Source: Streptomyces sp. CG4
GTDB lineage: Bacteria > Actinomycetota > Actinomycetes > Streptomycetales > Streptomycetaceae
Assembly (NCBI RefSeq): GCF_041080655.1
Contig: NZ_CP163525.1
Location: 3,100,001-3,164,000, forward strand
DNA length: 64,000 bases
Direction of reading: 5' to 3'
The notes beneath the pieces are model-generated. The model was not told the DNA's origin. It saw only the letters and a list, made by a program, of their open reading frames with translations, and ran no database searches. Shown here piece after piece: positions 1 to 9,646 of the stretch. Within the stretch, counting starts at the first letter, position 1. The number at the start of each line of letters is the position of its first letter. Position numbers and translations under genes: made by a program.

Positions 1-522
<522 letters not shown>

Positions 523-548
523 GCGGCACCCCAGGGGACCAGGCGGGA

Positions 549-583
549 GGGCCGGGTCCTCCCGGACGGGGAGGACCCGGCCC
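549..583. terminator. Intrinsic-type hairpin between convergent glgX and HNH-like gene
   Basis: A perfect 15-bp GC stem (549-563 with 569-583, core GGCCGGGTCCTCCC) closes a 5-base loop. It sits between two converging stop codons, so it can terminate transcription from both sides. There is no U-run, as is usual for Streptomyces terminators. Confidence 0.75.
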
Positions 584-600
584 CGCGGTGAGGGAAGGTT

Positions 601-1125
601 TCAGCTCAGACCGAGGCTGGCGAGCGCGGTCGTCCAGTCCTTGATCAGGGCGTTCTGCGCGGCGGAGAGGCTGACCTTGTTGGCGCAGACGGCCGTCTTC
701 AGCTTGTTCTCGACGGAGTCCTTGTCGGCGGAGGTCTTGTTGCCGTAGTGCGGCTCGGGCCAGAGGTTCTGCTCGCTCTTCGGGGAACCGCCGAGTTCGA
801 GCGGGACGAAGTGGTCCTCCTCGTAGTCCGAGAGGCTGGTGTCGGAGTAGCCGTACTCGACGATCTGCTTCTTCTTCAGCGCCGTGGTGTAGGAGCTGGG
901 CGGCCGTACGGTGGAGGTCCAGCCGGAGACGCAGATGGTCTTGCCGATGGTGGACTGGGTGACGTCGGGGTTGAGGGCGCCCGGCGTACAGGCCGGGTCC
1001 GGCAGGGGGAGGTAGGACTGGCTGCAGCTCGCGGCGTGGGCGGAGCCGGTGGTGACGATGAGGCCCGCGGCCGCGAGGGCGAGGGCGGAGAGGGTGGTCA
1101 CCAGGGGGCGTGAGATTCGGGACAT
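601..1125 (-). CDS. Small secreted HNH-nuclease-like protein
   Basis: 174 residues. The N-terminus is a Sec signal peptide: positive start (MSRISR), hydrophobic core to about residue 27 and an AHA-A cleavage site near residue 31. The mature part contains EEDHFVPLELGG followed by EQNLWPEPHYGNK. This D-H...N...H spacing is the pattern of the HNH endonuclease fold (H in DH, N in QNLWPE), so a secreted nuclease is plausible. Four cysteines in the mature part could form disulfides. The start ATG at 1125 follows GGGAGA six bases upstream. It converges with glgX and stands alone. Catalytic activity is inferred from the motif only; a non-enzymatic HNH-fold protein is possible. Confidence 0.7.
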   Translation of the reverse strand: MSRISRPLVTTLSALALAAAGLIVTTGSAHAASCSQSYLPLPDPACTPGALNPDVTQSTIGKTICVSGWTSTVRPPSSYTTALKKKQIVEYGYSDTSLSDYEEDHFVPLELGGSPKSEQNLWPEPHYGNKTSADKDSVENKLKTAVCANKVSLSAAQNALIKDWTTALASLGLS

Positions 1126-1501
1126 GTGGGGGTCTCCCGGTGGGGGTACGCCCGGCGGAATTTCCGGGCGGTCATGGGCATGACAGCACCGGGATCATCT
1201 ATGCGAGTAGACCCCTTTGCCCGACCGAGGGCTCCCTTGATTGAACGTTTGTCCACGCACGAACGGCGCGAAACGAAGCCTTGACATGGCCTTGACGACG
1301 GGCCCGGAAGGGGCCTCGGACACGCGGGCAAGGTGGCGTGACGTCTCGTCAACCATCCACCATAGCCCGCGTGAACGCACACTGAACGACGGTTTCCCGG
1401 GTCGGCCGGATCACCTCGGTCAGGCGACCTCGTGATCCCGCAGCTGCCGCTCATGATCAGGCGGCGTTGTCACGAGGCTGTGGAACCCGCACCTCCGGTC
1501 C
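1126..1501. other. Intergenic region upstream of HNH-like gene
   Basis: 376 bases without a convincing gene. It must hold the promoter of the HNH-like gene (minus strand). A hairpin CGCCCGG/CCGGGCG (1149-1155 with 1164-1170) lies 24 bases upstream of that start codon, in the probable 5' untranslated region. A nested hairpin at 1428-1477 is listed separately. No clear -10/-35 pair was found. Confidence 0.5.
1428..1477 (-). terminator. Possible terminator of ABC exporter operon
   Basis: Outer inverted repeat CCTCGTGA/TCACGAGG (1428-1435 with 1470-1477) encloses a second stem GCCGC/GCGGC (1446-1450 with 1461-1465). It begins 25 bases past the stop codon of the downstream ABC gene on the minus strand. 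The long interior loop makes this a weaker candidate. Confidence 0.4.
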
Positions 1502-3379
1502 TCAGGCCAGGCTGTCCCGCCACGCCCTGTGCAGGTGTGCGAACCGGCCCGTGCCGGCGATGAGTTCGGCCGGGGGGCCGTCCTCGACGATGCGGCCGTG
1601 TTCCATCACCAGGACCCGGTCCGCGATCCCGACCGTCGACAGCCGGTGTGCGATCACCACGGCCGTACGGCCCCGCAGGACCGTCGACATGGCCCGCTGC
1701 ACGGCCCGCTCGCCCGGGACGTCCAGCGAACTGGTCGCCTCGTCCAGGATCAGCACCGCCGGGTCGGCGAGCAACGCGCGGGCGAAGGCGACCAGTTGGC
1801 GCTGCCCGGCGGAGATACGGCCGCCGCGCTTGCGGACGTCGGTGTCGTAGCTGTCGGGCAGGGCGCTGATGAACTCGTGCGCGCCGATCGCCTTCGCCGC
1901 CTCCTCGATCTCCTCGCGGGAGGCGTCGGGCCGGCCGATGGCGATGTTGTCCGCGACCGTGCCGGAGAACAGGAACGCCTCCTGGGTCACCATGACCACC
2001 CCGCGCCGCAGTTCCGGCCCGGACAGCTCGCGCACGTCCACCCCGTCCAGCAGCACCCGGCCGGCGGAGGGGTCGTAGAAGCGGGCGAGGAGCTTGGCGA
2101 GGGTGGACTTGCCGGCGCCGGTGGCCCCGACCACGGCGACCGTCTGCCCGGCCGGCAGGGTCAGATCGAAGCGGGGCAGCACCTCGCCGCCGGTGCGGTA
2201 GCCGAACCGGACCCGGTCGAAGACGACCTCACGGCCCGGGAAGTCCCCCTTCAGCGGCGGGAGTTCACGGGGAACCTCCGGCTCCGGCACGGACGGGGCC
2301 TGCGCCAGCAGCCCGGCGATCTTCTCCAGGGAGGCGGCGGCCGACTGGTACGAGTTCAGGAAGACCCCCAGCCGGTCGATCGGGTCGTACAGCCGGCGCA
2401 GATACAGCACGGCCGCCGCCAGCACGCCCAGCGCCAGCGAGCCGGACGCCACCCGGTAGGCGCCCCACAGCACGATCCCCGCGACGGCCGTGTTGGCCAC
2501 CAGCCGGGAGCCGACCACATAGCGGGCCATCTCCAGCAGCGTGTCGCCGTTGGTGCGCTCGTGCCGCCGGTTGAGAACGGCGAACTCGGCGTCGTTCGCG
2601 GTCTCCCGGCGGAAGGCGCGCACCGGGCGGATGCCGTTCATCGTCTCCACGAACTTCACGATCACCGCCGCGATCGCCGTGGACCGCGCCCCGAACACCC
2701 GTCCCGCCCGCCGCTGATACAGCCGGACGAGCAGATACAGCGGCCCGAAGGAGGCCACCGCGACCGCGCCCAGGCCGAGGTCCAGCCACAACAGCAGCGC
2801 CGAGATGTAGACGAAGGACAGCACGACGGTCACCAGCTCCTGCAGACCTTCGTTGAGCAGCTCGCGCAGCGACTCGACGTCCGCGGTGGCACGGGAGATC
2901 AGCCGGCCGGACGTGTACCGCTCGTGGAAGTCGATGCTCAGGGCCTGCGCGTGCCGGAAGATCCGGCCGCGCAGATCGAGCAGCACGTCCTGGCTGACCC
3001 GGGCGGAGGTCTCGATGAAGGCGAACTGCAGCACGCCGGAGAGCAGCGCGGACAGCAGACAGCCGACGGCGACCGCGACCAGCGGGCCGTACCGGTGCTC
3101 CCGGAACGCCGGTACGGCGTTGTCGATGGCGTACGCCACCAGCAGCGGGCCCACCTGGACCGCTGCCTGCTGGAGCAGCAGCAGGAGCGTGGTCACCACG
3201 GCGCGGGCCTTCAGGGGCGCGAGCAGGGAGCGCAGCAGGGCCGTGGTGGCGCCGGGCGGGGCGGGCAGCACGTCACGGTCGAAGGCGTCGCCGGCACCGT
3301 CGCCGGCGTCGTACGATCCGGGCGGGCCGGGGAGTTCGTCGTCCCCGGCGGTGGGCGTGGCGGCGGTCGTGGTGGTCAA
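1502..3379 (-). CDS. ABC exporter half-transporter, catalytically canonical subunit
   Basis: 625 residues: six-helix exporter domain (about 45-330) followed by a nucleotide-binding domain. Visible motifs: Walker A GATGAGKST, Q-loop MVTQEAFLF, signature ISAGQRQ (instead of LSGGQ), Walker B VLILDEATSSLD with catalytic Glu, and switch His in VIAHRLSTV. The start is set as TTG at 3379: GGAGG lies just upstream and the TTG overlaps the stop of the preceding gene (TTGA), indicating translational coupling. The partner 3376-5277 carries an intact LSGGQ but an Asp in place of the catalytic Glu, so the two should form a heterodimer with one hydrolytic site. Substrate unknown (lipid, drug or peptide export are family options). 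Confidence 0.9.
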   Translation of the reverse strand: MTTTTAATPTAGDDELPGPPGSYDAGDGAGDAFDRDVLPAPPGATTALLRSLLAPLKARAVVTTLLLLLQQAAVQVGPLLVAYAIDNAVPAFREHRYGPLVAVAVGCLLSALLSGVLQFAFIETSARVSQDVLLDLRGRIFRHAQALSIDFHERYTSGRLISRATADVESLRELLNEGLQELVTVVLSFVYISALLLWLDLGLGAVAVASFGPLYLLVRLYQRRAGRVFGARSTAIAAVIVKFVETMNGIRPVRAFRRETANDAEFAVLNRRHERTNGDTLLEMARYVVGSRLVANTAVAGIVLWGAYRVASGSLALGVLAAAVLYLRRLYDPIDRLGVFLNSYQSAAASLEKIAGLLAQAPSVPEPEVPRELPPLKGDFPGREVVFDRVRFGYRTGGEVLPRFDLTLPAGQTVAVVGATGAGKSTLAKLLARFYDPSAGRVLLDGVDVRELSGPELRRGVVMVTQEAFLFSGTVADNIAIGRPDASREEIEEAAKAIGAHEFISALPDSYDTDVRKRGGRISAGQRQLVAFARALLADPAVLILDEATSSLDVPGERAVQRAMSTVLRGRTAVVIAHRLSTVGIADRVLVMEHGRIVEDGPPAELIAGTGRFAHLHRAWRDSLA

Positions 3380-5277
3380 CGGGAGTCCTCCGTATCCCCA
3401 TCCCCGGAGTACCCGGAGTCCCCGGAGTCTCCGGACATCAGATGCGCGTACTCGGCGTTGCTGCGCAGCAGTTCGTGATGGGTGCCGACGGCGGCGATCC
3501 GGCCGTTCGAGAGCAGGGCGACCCGGTCGGCGAGCAGCACGGTCGACGGCCGGTGGGCCACGATCAGCGCGGTGGTGTCGGCGAGGACCTGCCGCAGCGC
3601 GGCCTCGACGGCGGCCTCCGTGTGCACGTCCAGGGCGGACAGGGGGTCGTCCAGCACCAGGAACTCCGGTCTGCCGACCACCGCGCGGGCCAGCGCGAGG
3701 CGCTGCCGCTGGCCGCCGGAGAGGCTGAGGCCCTGCTCGCCGACGCGGGTGTCGGTGCCCTGGGGGAGGGCGTGCGCGAAGTCGGCCTGGGCGACGGCCA
3801 GTGCGCGGTCCAGGTCCGCCTTTTCGGCGCCGTCCGCCGCGCCCATGAGGACGTTCTCGCCGACGCTCGCGGAGAACAGGGTCGGTTCCTCGAAGGCGAC
3901 GGCCACCTTGGCGCGCAGCTGCTCGCGCGGCATGGCGGATATGTCGACGCCGTCGAGCGTGATCCGGCCCGAGGTGACCTCGTGCAGGCGGGGGACGAGC
4001 GCCGTGAGCGTCGTCTTCCCGCTGCCGGTGGCTCCGACCAGGGCCATGGACTCGCCGGGGCGTATGTGGAGGTCTATGTGGTGGAGCAGGGGCGGGGAGT
4101 CGGGGGGTGCGTCGGGGTAGCGGAACTGGACGTTCTCGAAACGAAGTCCGGTGCCGGTGCCGGCCGGGCGCGGGATCGCCGGCCCGCGCTCGCGGGGTGC
4201 CGCTGTCCGCGGGACGGGCGCCGCCCCGGCGGCACGACTGCCCGCGGCCGCGCCCTCCGGCTCCTCGTCCATCACCTCGAAGTACCGCTCGGTCGCCGTG
4301 GCCGCCTCCTGGCTCATCGCCAGCAGGAAGCCGATCGAGTCCACCGGCCACCGCAGCGCGAGTGCCGTGCTCAGAAAGGCGACCAGCGTGCCCGCCGACA
4401 GTCCGTGGCCGGCCACCCGCACCACTCCCAGCACGAGCGCCGCTCCGATCGCCAGCTCCGGCAGGGTCACGATGACCGCCCAGATGGTGGCGAGCAGCCG
4501 CGCCTTGCGCAGCTCGGTGCCGCGCAGGGTGACGGACAGCGCGCGGAACGCCCGCGCCTGGCTGCGGTGCCGGCCGAAGCCCTTGATGACGCGGATGCCG
4601 AGGACGCTCTCCTCGACCACCGTCGTCAGATCGCCGACCTGGTCCTGCGCGCGCCGCGCCAGCTCGGCGTACCGCCGCTCGAAGACCGCGCAGGTCCACA
4701 TCACGGGAATCGCGGGGCCGAGGATGACCAGCCCCAGCACCCAGTCCTGCATCAGCATGATCGCCACGCCGACGACGATCGTGACGCCGTTGACCAGCAG
4801 ATACGTCAGTGGAAAGGCGAGGAACAGACGCAGCAGCGCCAGATCGGCGGTGCCCCGGGACAGCAACTGGCCCAAGGGCCAGCGGTCGTGGAAGGCGACG
4901 GGCAGCCGCTGCAGCCGGCCGTAGAGACTCGCCCGCATCTCCGCCTCGACGCGCGACAGCGGACGGGCCACCAGCCAGCGCCGTACACCGAACAAGACCG
5001 CCTCGGCGATCCCGAGGAGGAGCAGATACAGCGCACCGAGCCAGACGCCGGCCGGGTCCCGGTGGGCGACCGGTCCGTCCACGATCCACTTCAGGACGAG
5101 CGGGATCACCAGCCCGGTGCAGGAGGCGACGACCGCGATGAACGCGGCCGTGAACAGCCGCGCCCGCACGGGGCGGACGTACGGCCACAGCCGCAGCAGG
5201 GTACGGACGGCGGAGCGGTCCTCGGTGGTTGCACGTGTCGTGGCCATCACCGCGAGCGTACGGATCGGCACGGGCAT
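3376..5277 (-). CDS. ABC exporter half-transporter, degenerate-site subunit
   Basis: 633 residues: N-terminal six-helix membrane domain, linker rich in Pro/Ala/Gly (about 345-385) and a nucleotide-binding domain. Walker A is GATGSGKTT and the signature SLSGGQRQR is canonical. Walker B is FLVLDDPLSALD, with Asp where the catalytic Glu is expected, and the Q-loop glutamine is replaced (AFEEPTLF). This is the hallmark of the non-hydrolytic subunit of heterodimeric exporters. First gene of a two-gene operon, coupled to the next by TTGA. An alternative ATG at 5247 (MATTRATTEDRS) gives a 623-residue protein; neither start has a strong ribosome binding site. Confidence 0.88.
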   Translation of the reverse strand: MPVPIRTLAVMATTRATTEDRSAVRTLLRLWPYVRPVRARLFTAAFIAVVASCTGLVIPLVLKWIVDGPVAHRDPAGVWLGALYLLLLGIAEAVLFGVRRWLVARPLSRVEAEMRASLYGRLQRLPVAFHDRWPLGQLLSRGTADLALLRLFLAFPLTYLLVNGVTIVVGVAIMLMQDWVLGLVILGPAIPVMWTCAVFERRYAELARRAQDQVGDLTTVVEESVLGIRVIKGFGRHRSQARAFRALSVTLRGTELRKARLLATIWAVIVTLPELAIGAALVLGVVRVAGHGLSAGTLVAFLSTALALRWPVDSIGFLLAMSQEAATATERYFEVMDEEPEGAAAGSRAAGAAPVPRTAAPRERGPAIPRPAGTGTGLRFENVQFRYPDAPPDSPPLLHHIDLHIRPGESMALVGATGSGKTTLTALVPRLHEVTSGRITLDGVDISAMPREQLRAKVAVAFEEPTLFSASVGENVLMGAADGAEKADLDRALAVAQADFAHALPQGTDTRVGEQGLSLSGGQRQRLALARAVVGRPEFLVLDDPLSALDVHTEAAVEAALRQVLADTTALIVAHRPSTVLLADRVALLSNGRIAAVGTHHELLRSNAEYAHLMSGDSGDSGYSGDGDTEDSR

Positions 5278-5454
5278 CGCCCACCGAGTTTCGGCCCGAC
5301 CCTCCCTCCTCCCTTGGTCCTACGACCTGCCTGTTCGGCCCCTCGCACACCGGCACGCCCCGGGGGTCGTGGCCCGGCATCAACCGATCGGACGATGGCG
5401 CTTCGAGCGGCCCGGCCGATGTGTCCGGCCCCGCCCGAACGGGATTCTCCAGGC

Positions 5455-6138
5455 ATGCCATCCGTCACCGAAGTCACCGATCTGCGCAAGTCGTACGGCG
5501 GCCGGGCCGTCGTCGACGGCGTCTCCTTCGCCGTCGAGGAGGGCGGGATCTTCGGGATCCTCGGCCCGAACGGCGCAGGCAGGACCACCACCGTGGAGTG
5601 CGTCGAGGGGCTGCGGGTCCCCGACGGCGGCCGGGTCCGGGTCGCCGGTCACGACCCCGTCGCCGACCACGACGAGGTCGCGAGGATCCTCGGCGCCCAG
5701 CTCCAGCAGAGCGAACTCCAGGCCAGGCTCACCGTGCGGGAGGCGCTGGAGCTGTACGCCGCCTTCTACCCGGACCCGGCCGACTGGCGGCCGCCGGCCG
5801 AACGCCTCGGCCTGGCACCGAAGTTGGCCACCCGGTTCGGCAAGCTGTCCGGCAGGCAGCGCCAGCGCCTGTCCATCGCGCCGGCGCTCATCGGCAGTCC
5901 CCGGGTGGTGGTGCTGGACGAGCTGACCACCGGCCTCGATCCGCGTGCCCGCCGGGACACCTGGCAGCTCATCGAGGACGTCCGCGCCGCAGCCGAGGGC
6001 CGCACGGTCCTCTCCCCCGCGGTCGCCTCCCGCCTGGTCCACGCGGCACGCGGCCTCTTTAATCGATGGAGCCGCCGTCCCCGGTCCCGATACGTTCGAC
6101 GTTTGCCGGCGGGGCCGAGCCGATCGGGGGACGGATGA
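5455..6138 (+). pseudogene. Truncated, motif-degenerate ABC ATPase remnant
   Basis: 227-residue frame resembling DrrA/CcmA-type ABC-2 ATPases. Recognisable parts are GILGPNGAGRTTT (Walker A with Arg for the invariant Lys), QLQQSELQARLTVREAL, a damaged signature LSGRQRQRLSI, and VVVLDELTTGLDP (Walker B). After about residue 185 similarity to the family stops: no switch histidine and no C-terminal subdomain are present. No ABC-2 permease gene follows. The frame ends by an ATGA overlap with the ABC gene at 6135, so it may still be translated and could even couple to it. Best read as a decaying remnant. A regulatory ATP-binding protein cannot be excluded. Confidence 0.6.
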
Positions 6139-7865
6139 TCGACGCGTACGAGGAACCGGGGACGCCCGACACCCGTGGCGGCTGGCGCTATCTGTGGTGG
6201 CTGGTGCTGCGCCAGCCGGGCCGGGCGGTGGCCGGGGCGGTGCTGGGCACTGTGTGGATGGTGCTGATGGCCGCGCAGCCGTATCTGATGGCGCGGGCCG
6301 TGGACGACGGGCTGGTGCCGGGGCGGCTGGGGGTGCTGGCCGGGTGGACCGGGGTGATGTTCGTGCTCGGGTCGGTGAACGCCTGGCTGAGCATCATGCG
6401 GCACCGCACGATGACCCGGATGCGGATGGACGCCAACTTCCGCACGGTGAAGGTGGTCATGGGGCATGTGGTGCGGCTCGGGGCCGCGCTGCCGCGCCGG
6501 GCGGGGGCCGGTGAGGTGGTGACGATCGGGGTCGGCGATGTGCAGACCATCGCGCAGGCGCTGACCGTGGTCGGTCCGGGCACCGGCTCGGCCGTGGTCT
6601 ACGTGGTAGTGGCCGGGCTGCTGATGACGATCTCGGTTCCGCTCGCCGCCGTCGTGCTGCTCGGGCTGCCGGTGATCGCGCTGGTCACCGGGCCGCTGAC
6701 GGTGCGGCTGCAGGGCGCGGAGAGCGCGTACCGGGAGCGGCAGGGGGTGCTCACGGCGCGGATCGGGGATCTCGCGGGCGGGCTGCGCGTGCTCAACGGC
6801 CTGGGCGGCAAGGGGCTGTTCGCGGATGCCTTCCGCGGGGACTCGCAGCGGCTGCGGGCGCAGGGCTACCGGGTGGGCGCGGTGGCCAGCTGGGTGCAGG
6901 CGCTCGGCGTGGGCCTGCCCACCCTGTTCCTCGCCGTGGTGACCTGGCTCGCCGCCCGGCTCGCGGCCGAACACTCCATCAGCGTCGGCGAGTTGGTGTC
7001 GGTGTACGGCTATGTGGCGGTGCTGATCGGACCGGTGGCCTTCTTGGTGCAGGTGACCTATGACATGAACCGGGGCGTGGTGGCCGCGCGCCGCGTCGTA
7101 CGGCTGCTGCGGCTGGCACCGGAGCCGGACGAGGGCACGCTGCCGGCGCCCGACGGCCCGGCCGAGCTGCACGATCCGGCGTCCGGGGTGCGGGTGGCAC
7201 CGGGCCGGCTGACCGCGCTCGCCGCCGCCCGGCCCGCCGAGGCCGCCGCCGTGGTCGACCGGCTCGGCCGGTTCGGGCCGACCGATGCCACCTGGGGTCC
7301 GGTGAGGCTCGACGCGGTCCCGCTCACCGACGTACGGCGGCGGATCCTGGTCGCGGACAACGAGGCCGATCTGTTCGCCGGGCCGCTGCGGGAGGCCGTG
7401 GCGGCCGGGCGTCCGGCCGGGGAGGCGGAGTTGCGCCGGGCGCTGTACGCGGCCGCCGCCGAGGACGTCGTACGCGGGCTGCCGGACGGGCCGGACTCGG
7501 CGGTGGCCGGACAGGGCCGCAGCCTCTCGGGCGGGCAGCGGCAACGGGTGCGGCTGGTACGGGCGTTGCTCGCCGACCCCGAGGTGCTGCTCGCCACGGA
7601 GCCGACCTCGGCGCTGGACGCGCACACGGAGGCGGTGGTCGCGCACCGGCTGCGGGAGGCGCGGGCGGGCCGTACGACGCTGGTGACGTCCACCTCGCCG
7701 CTGGTGCTGGACCGCGCGGACACGGTCCTGTTCCTGGTCGACGGGAAGGTCGCGGCGAGCGGCCCGCACCGTCGGCTGCTGGCGGCGGAGCCGGGCTATC
7801 GCGCGCTCGTCGCCCGGGACATGGAACAGGACAGCGAACGGGACGCGGAAGGAGCCGTACGGTGA
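6135..7865 (+). CDS. ABC exporter half-transporter with dead nucleotide site (lacks Walker A, Walker B Asp/His)
   Basis: 576 residues, start ATG at 6135 (MIDAYEEP) after GGGGGA. The membrane domain spans about residues 20-320. The nucleotide domain is strongly degenerate: the region where Walker A belongs reads VAPGRLTALAAARPAEAAAV, with no GxxGxGK. The Walker B acidic pair is lost (VLLATEPTSALD) and the switch histidine region is TSTSPLVL. The signature LSGGQRQR is perfect. It therefore cannot bind or hydrolyse ATP in its own site but can donate its signature to the partner (7862-9646), whose Walker motifs are intact. Operon: stop and partner GTG overlap (GTGA). Confidence 0.88.
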   Translation: MIDAYEEPGTPDTRGGWRYLWWLVLRQPGRAVAGAVLGTVWMVLMAAQPYLMARAVDDGLVPGRLGVLAGWTGVMFVLGSVNAWLSIMRHRTMTRMRMDANFRTVKVVMGHVVRLGAALPRRAGAGEVVTIGVGDVQTIAQALTVVGPGTGSAVVYVVVAGLLMTISVPLAAVVLLGLPVIALVTGPLTVRLQGAESAYRERQGVLTARIGDLAGGLRVLNGLGGKGLFADAFRGDSQRLRAQGYRVGAVASWVQALGVGLPTLFLAVVTWLAARLAAEHSISVGELVSVYGYVAVLIGPVAFLVQVTYDMNRGVVAARRVVRLLRLAPEPDEGTLPAPDGPAELHDPASGVRVAPGRLTALAAARPAEAAAVVDRLGRFGPTDATWGPVRLDAVPLTDVRRRILVADNEADLFAGPLREAVAAGRPAGEAELRRALYAAAAEDVVRGLPDGPDSAVAGQGRSLSGGQRQRVRLVRALLADPEVLLATEPTSALDAHTEAVVAHRLREARAGRTTLVTSTSPLVLDRADTVLFLVDGKVAASGPHRRLLAAEPGYRALVARDMEQDSERDAEGAVR

Positions 7866-9646
7866 CCGCGGGCCAGGGACTGCTGCCGGTCGCGGACCGG
7901 GGCCGGGTACGGCGGGCCGCACTGCGGCTGGTGCGGGCCGACGGGCGGGCGTTCACCGCCACGCTGCTGCTGAACTCGCTCGCCGCGGGCGCGGGACTGG
8001 TCGGGCCGTGGCTGGTCGGACGGATCGTCGACGAGGTGCGGGGCGGGCACGGGGCCGGTGCGGTGGACCGGCTCGCGCCGTGGATCCTGCTGTGCGCGCT
8101 GGCACAGGTGCTGCTGGCCCGCTGGGCGCGCCTGGTGGGCTACCGGTTCGGGGAGCGGACGCTGGCCCGGGTGCGCGAGGAGTACGTCGAGCGGGTGCTG
8201 GCGCTGCCCGCGTCCGTGGTGGAGCGGGCCGGCACCGATGATCTGACGGCGCGCGGCACGGCGGACGTGGCGATCGTCGGCACCACCCTGCGGGACGTCG
8301 GCCCGGAGCTGCTGGTCAACACCGTGCAGGCGCTGTTCGTCCTGGCCGCCGTGTGCGCGCTCGACCCGCTGCTCGGCGCGTTCGGGCTGCTCGGGCTGAC
8401 GCCGATCTGGCTGGCGCTGCGCTGGTATCTGCGCCGGGCCCGGGACGGCTATCTCGCCGAGGGCGCGGCCACGTCGGAGGTCGCCGAGATCCTCGCCGCC
8501 ACCGCGGCCGGGGCGCGCACCGTCGAGGCGTTCGGGCTGCGGCAGCGGCGGATCACGGCGAGCCGGGACGCGCTGGAGAAGTCCCGCCGTACCCGCTTCT
8601 ACACGCTGTTCCTGCGCACGGTGTTCTTCCCGGCGGTCGAGGTGACGTACACCGTGCCGGTGGCGGGCGTGCTGCTGCTCGGCGGCTGGCTGCACCAGCG
8701 GGGCGCGGTCGGGATCGGCGCGGTGGTGGCCGCGGCCCTGTATCTACGGCAGTTCACCGAACCGCTGGACCAGATCCTGATGCGCGTGGAACAACTGCAG
8801 AGCAGCAGCGCGTCGTTCGCCCGCGTGGAGGGCCTGGCACAGGCGCCTCGGGGAGAGAGCGGGGCGGGCTCCCCCGTCCCCGTCCCCGTCCCCGTCCCCG
8901 CAGACGACCGTATCGACGTGCGCGGAGTCCGCTACGCCTACGAGCGCGGTGGCGAGGTGCTGCGTGGGGTGGATCTGACGGTACGGCCCGGGGAGCGACT
9001 CGCGGTGGTGGGGCCCTCCGGTGCCGGGAAGACGACGCTCAGCCGGCTGCTCGCCGGTGTCGACCGGCCCGGGACCGGCGCGGTGACGGTGGGCGGAGTG
9101 CCGGTCGCCGAGCTGGAGCCGGAGGTGCTGCGCCGCCAGGTCGTCCTGGTGACACAGGAACACCATGTGTTCCTCGGCACGGTCCGTGACAACCTGCTGA
9201 TCGCCGAACCGGAGGCCACGGACGCCGACTTGTGGGCGGCGCTCACCGCGGTCGGGGCCGACGAGTGGGTGCGTGAGCTGCCGGACGGCCTCGACACCCG
9301 CCTCGGCGAGGGCGGCCCTGCCACCGACGGCTCCCAGGCCCAGCAACTCGCCCTGTCCCGCGTGGTCCTGGCCAACCCGCACACCCTGATCCTGGACGAG
9401 GCGACCGCCCTGCTGGACCCCACGACGGCCCGGCACGCCGAACGCGCGCTCGCCGCCGTACTGGAGGGCCGTACGGTCATCGCCATCGCGCACCGGCTGC
9501 ACACGGCCCACGACGCGGACCGGGTGGCGGTCATGGAGAACGGCCGCCTGACGGAACTGGGCACGCACGACGACCTGGTGACGGCCGACGGCGCCTACGC
9601 GGCGCTGTGGCGGACCTGGCACGGGGACACCGCCGAGCGGCCATGA
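7862..9646 (+). CDS. ABC exporter half-transporter, active partner with degenerate signature
   Basis: 594 residues, GTG start inside the GTGA overlap with the previous gene and preceded by GGAAGGAG. Six-helix exporter domain (about 20-310), a (Pro-Val)n linker encoded by a CCCCGT microsatellite, then a nucleotide domain. Walker A GPSGAGKTT, Q-loop VLVTQEHHVF, Walker B LILDEATALLD and switch histidine IAIAHRL are all intact. The signature is TDGSQAQQ instead of LSGGQ. Its defects are exactly complementary to those of 6135-7865, so the pair should form one consensus ATP site and one wholly dead site. Substrate not evident. Confidence 0.9.
   Translation: MTAGQGLLPVADRGRVRRAALRLVRADGRAFTATLLLNSLAAGAGLVGPWLVGRIVDEVRGGHGAGAVDRLAPWILLCALAQVLLARWARLVGYRFGERTLARVREEYVERVLALPASVVERAGTDDLTARGTADVAIVGTTLRDVGPELLVNTVQALFVLAAVCALDPLLGAFGLLGLTPIWLALRWYLRRARDGYLAEGAATSEVAEILAATAAGARTVEAFGLRQRRITASRDALEKSRRTRFYTLFLRTVFFPAVEVTYTVPVAGVLLLGGWLHQRGAVGIGAVVAAALYLRQFTEPLDQILMRVEQLQSSSASFARVEGLAQAPRGESGAGSPVPVPVPVPADDRIDVRGVRYAYERGGEVLRGVDLTVRPGERLAVVGPSGAGKTTLSRLLAGVDRPGTGAVTVGGVPVAELEPEVLRRQVVLVTQEHHVFLGTVRDNLLIAEPEATDADLWAALTAVGADEWVRELPDGLDTRLGEGGPATDGSQAQQLALSRVVLANPHTLILDEATALLDPTTARHAERALAAVLEGRTVIAIAHRLHTAHDADRVAVMENGRLTELGTHDDLVTADGAYAALWRTWHGDTAERP
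8872..8900 (+). repeat. CCCCGT hexanucleotide microsatellite, about 4.8 copies
   Basis: Four full tandem CCCCGT units plus CCCCG inside the ABC gene. They encode a Pro-Val alternating linker between membrane and nucleotide domains. The repeat stays in frame for any copy number, so linker length could vary by slippage. Confidence 0.85.

Noticed and set aside
3442..5454. Long plus-strand frame in front of the ABC ATPase remnant
   Set aside because: Antisense shadow of the minus-strand ABC gene caused by high GC; real similarity begins at ATG 5455.
1502..5461. A 1319-codon frame covering both ABC genes on the minus strand
   Set aside because: Only its 3' half (from 3379) is the real gene; the 5' half is an out-of-frame reading of the upstream ABC gene, rich in Arg/Pro/Gly without domain motifs.
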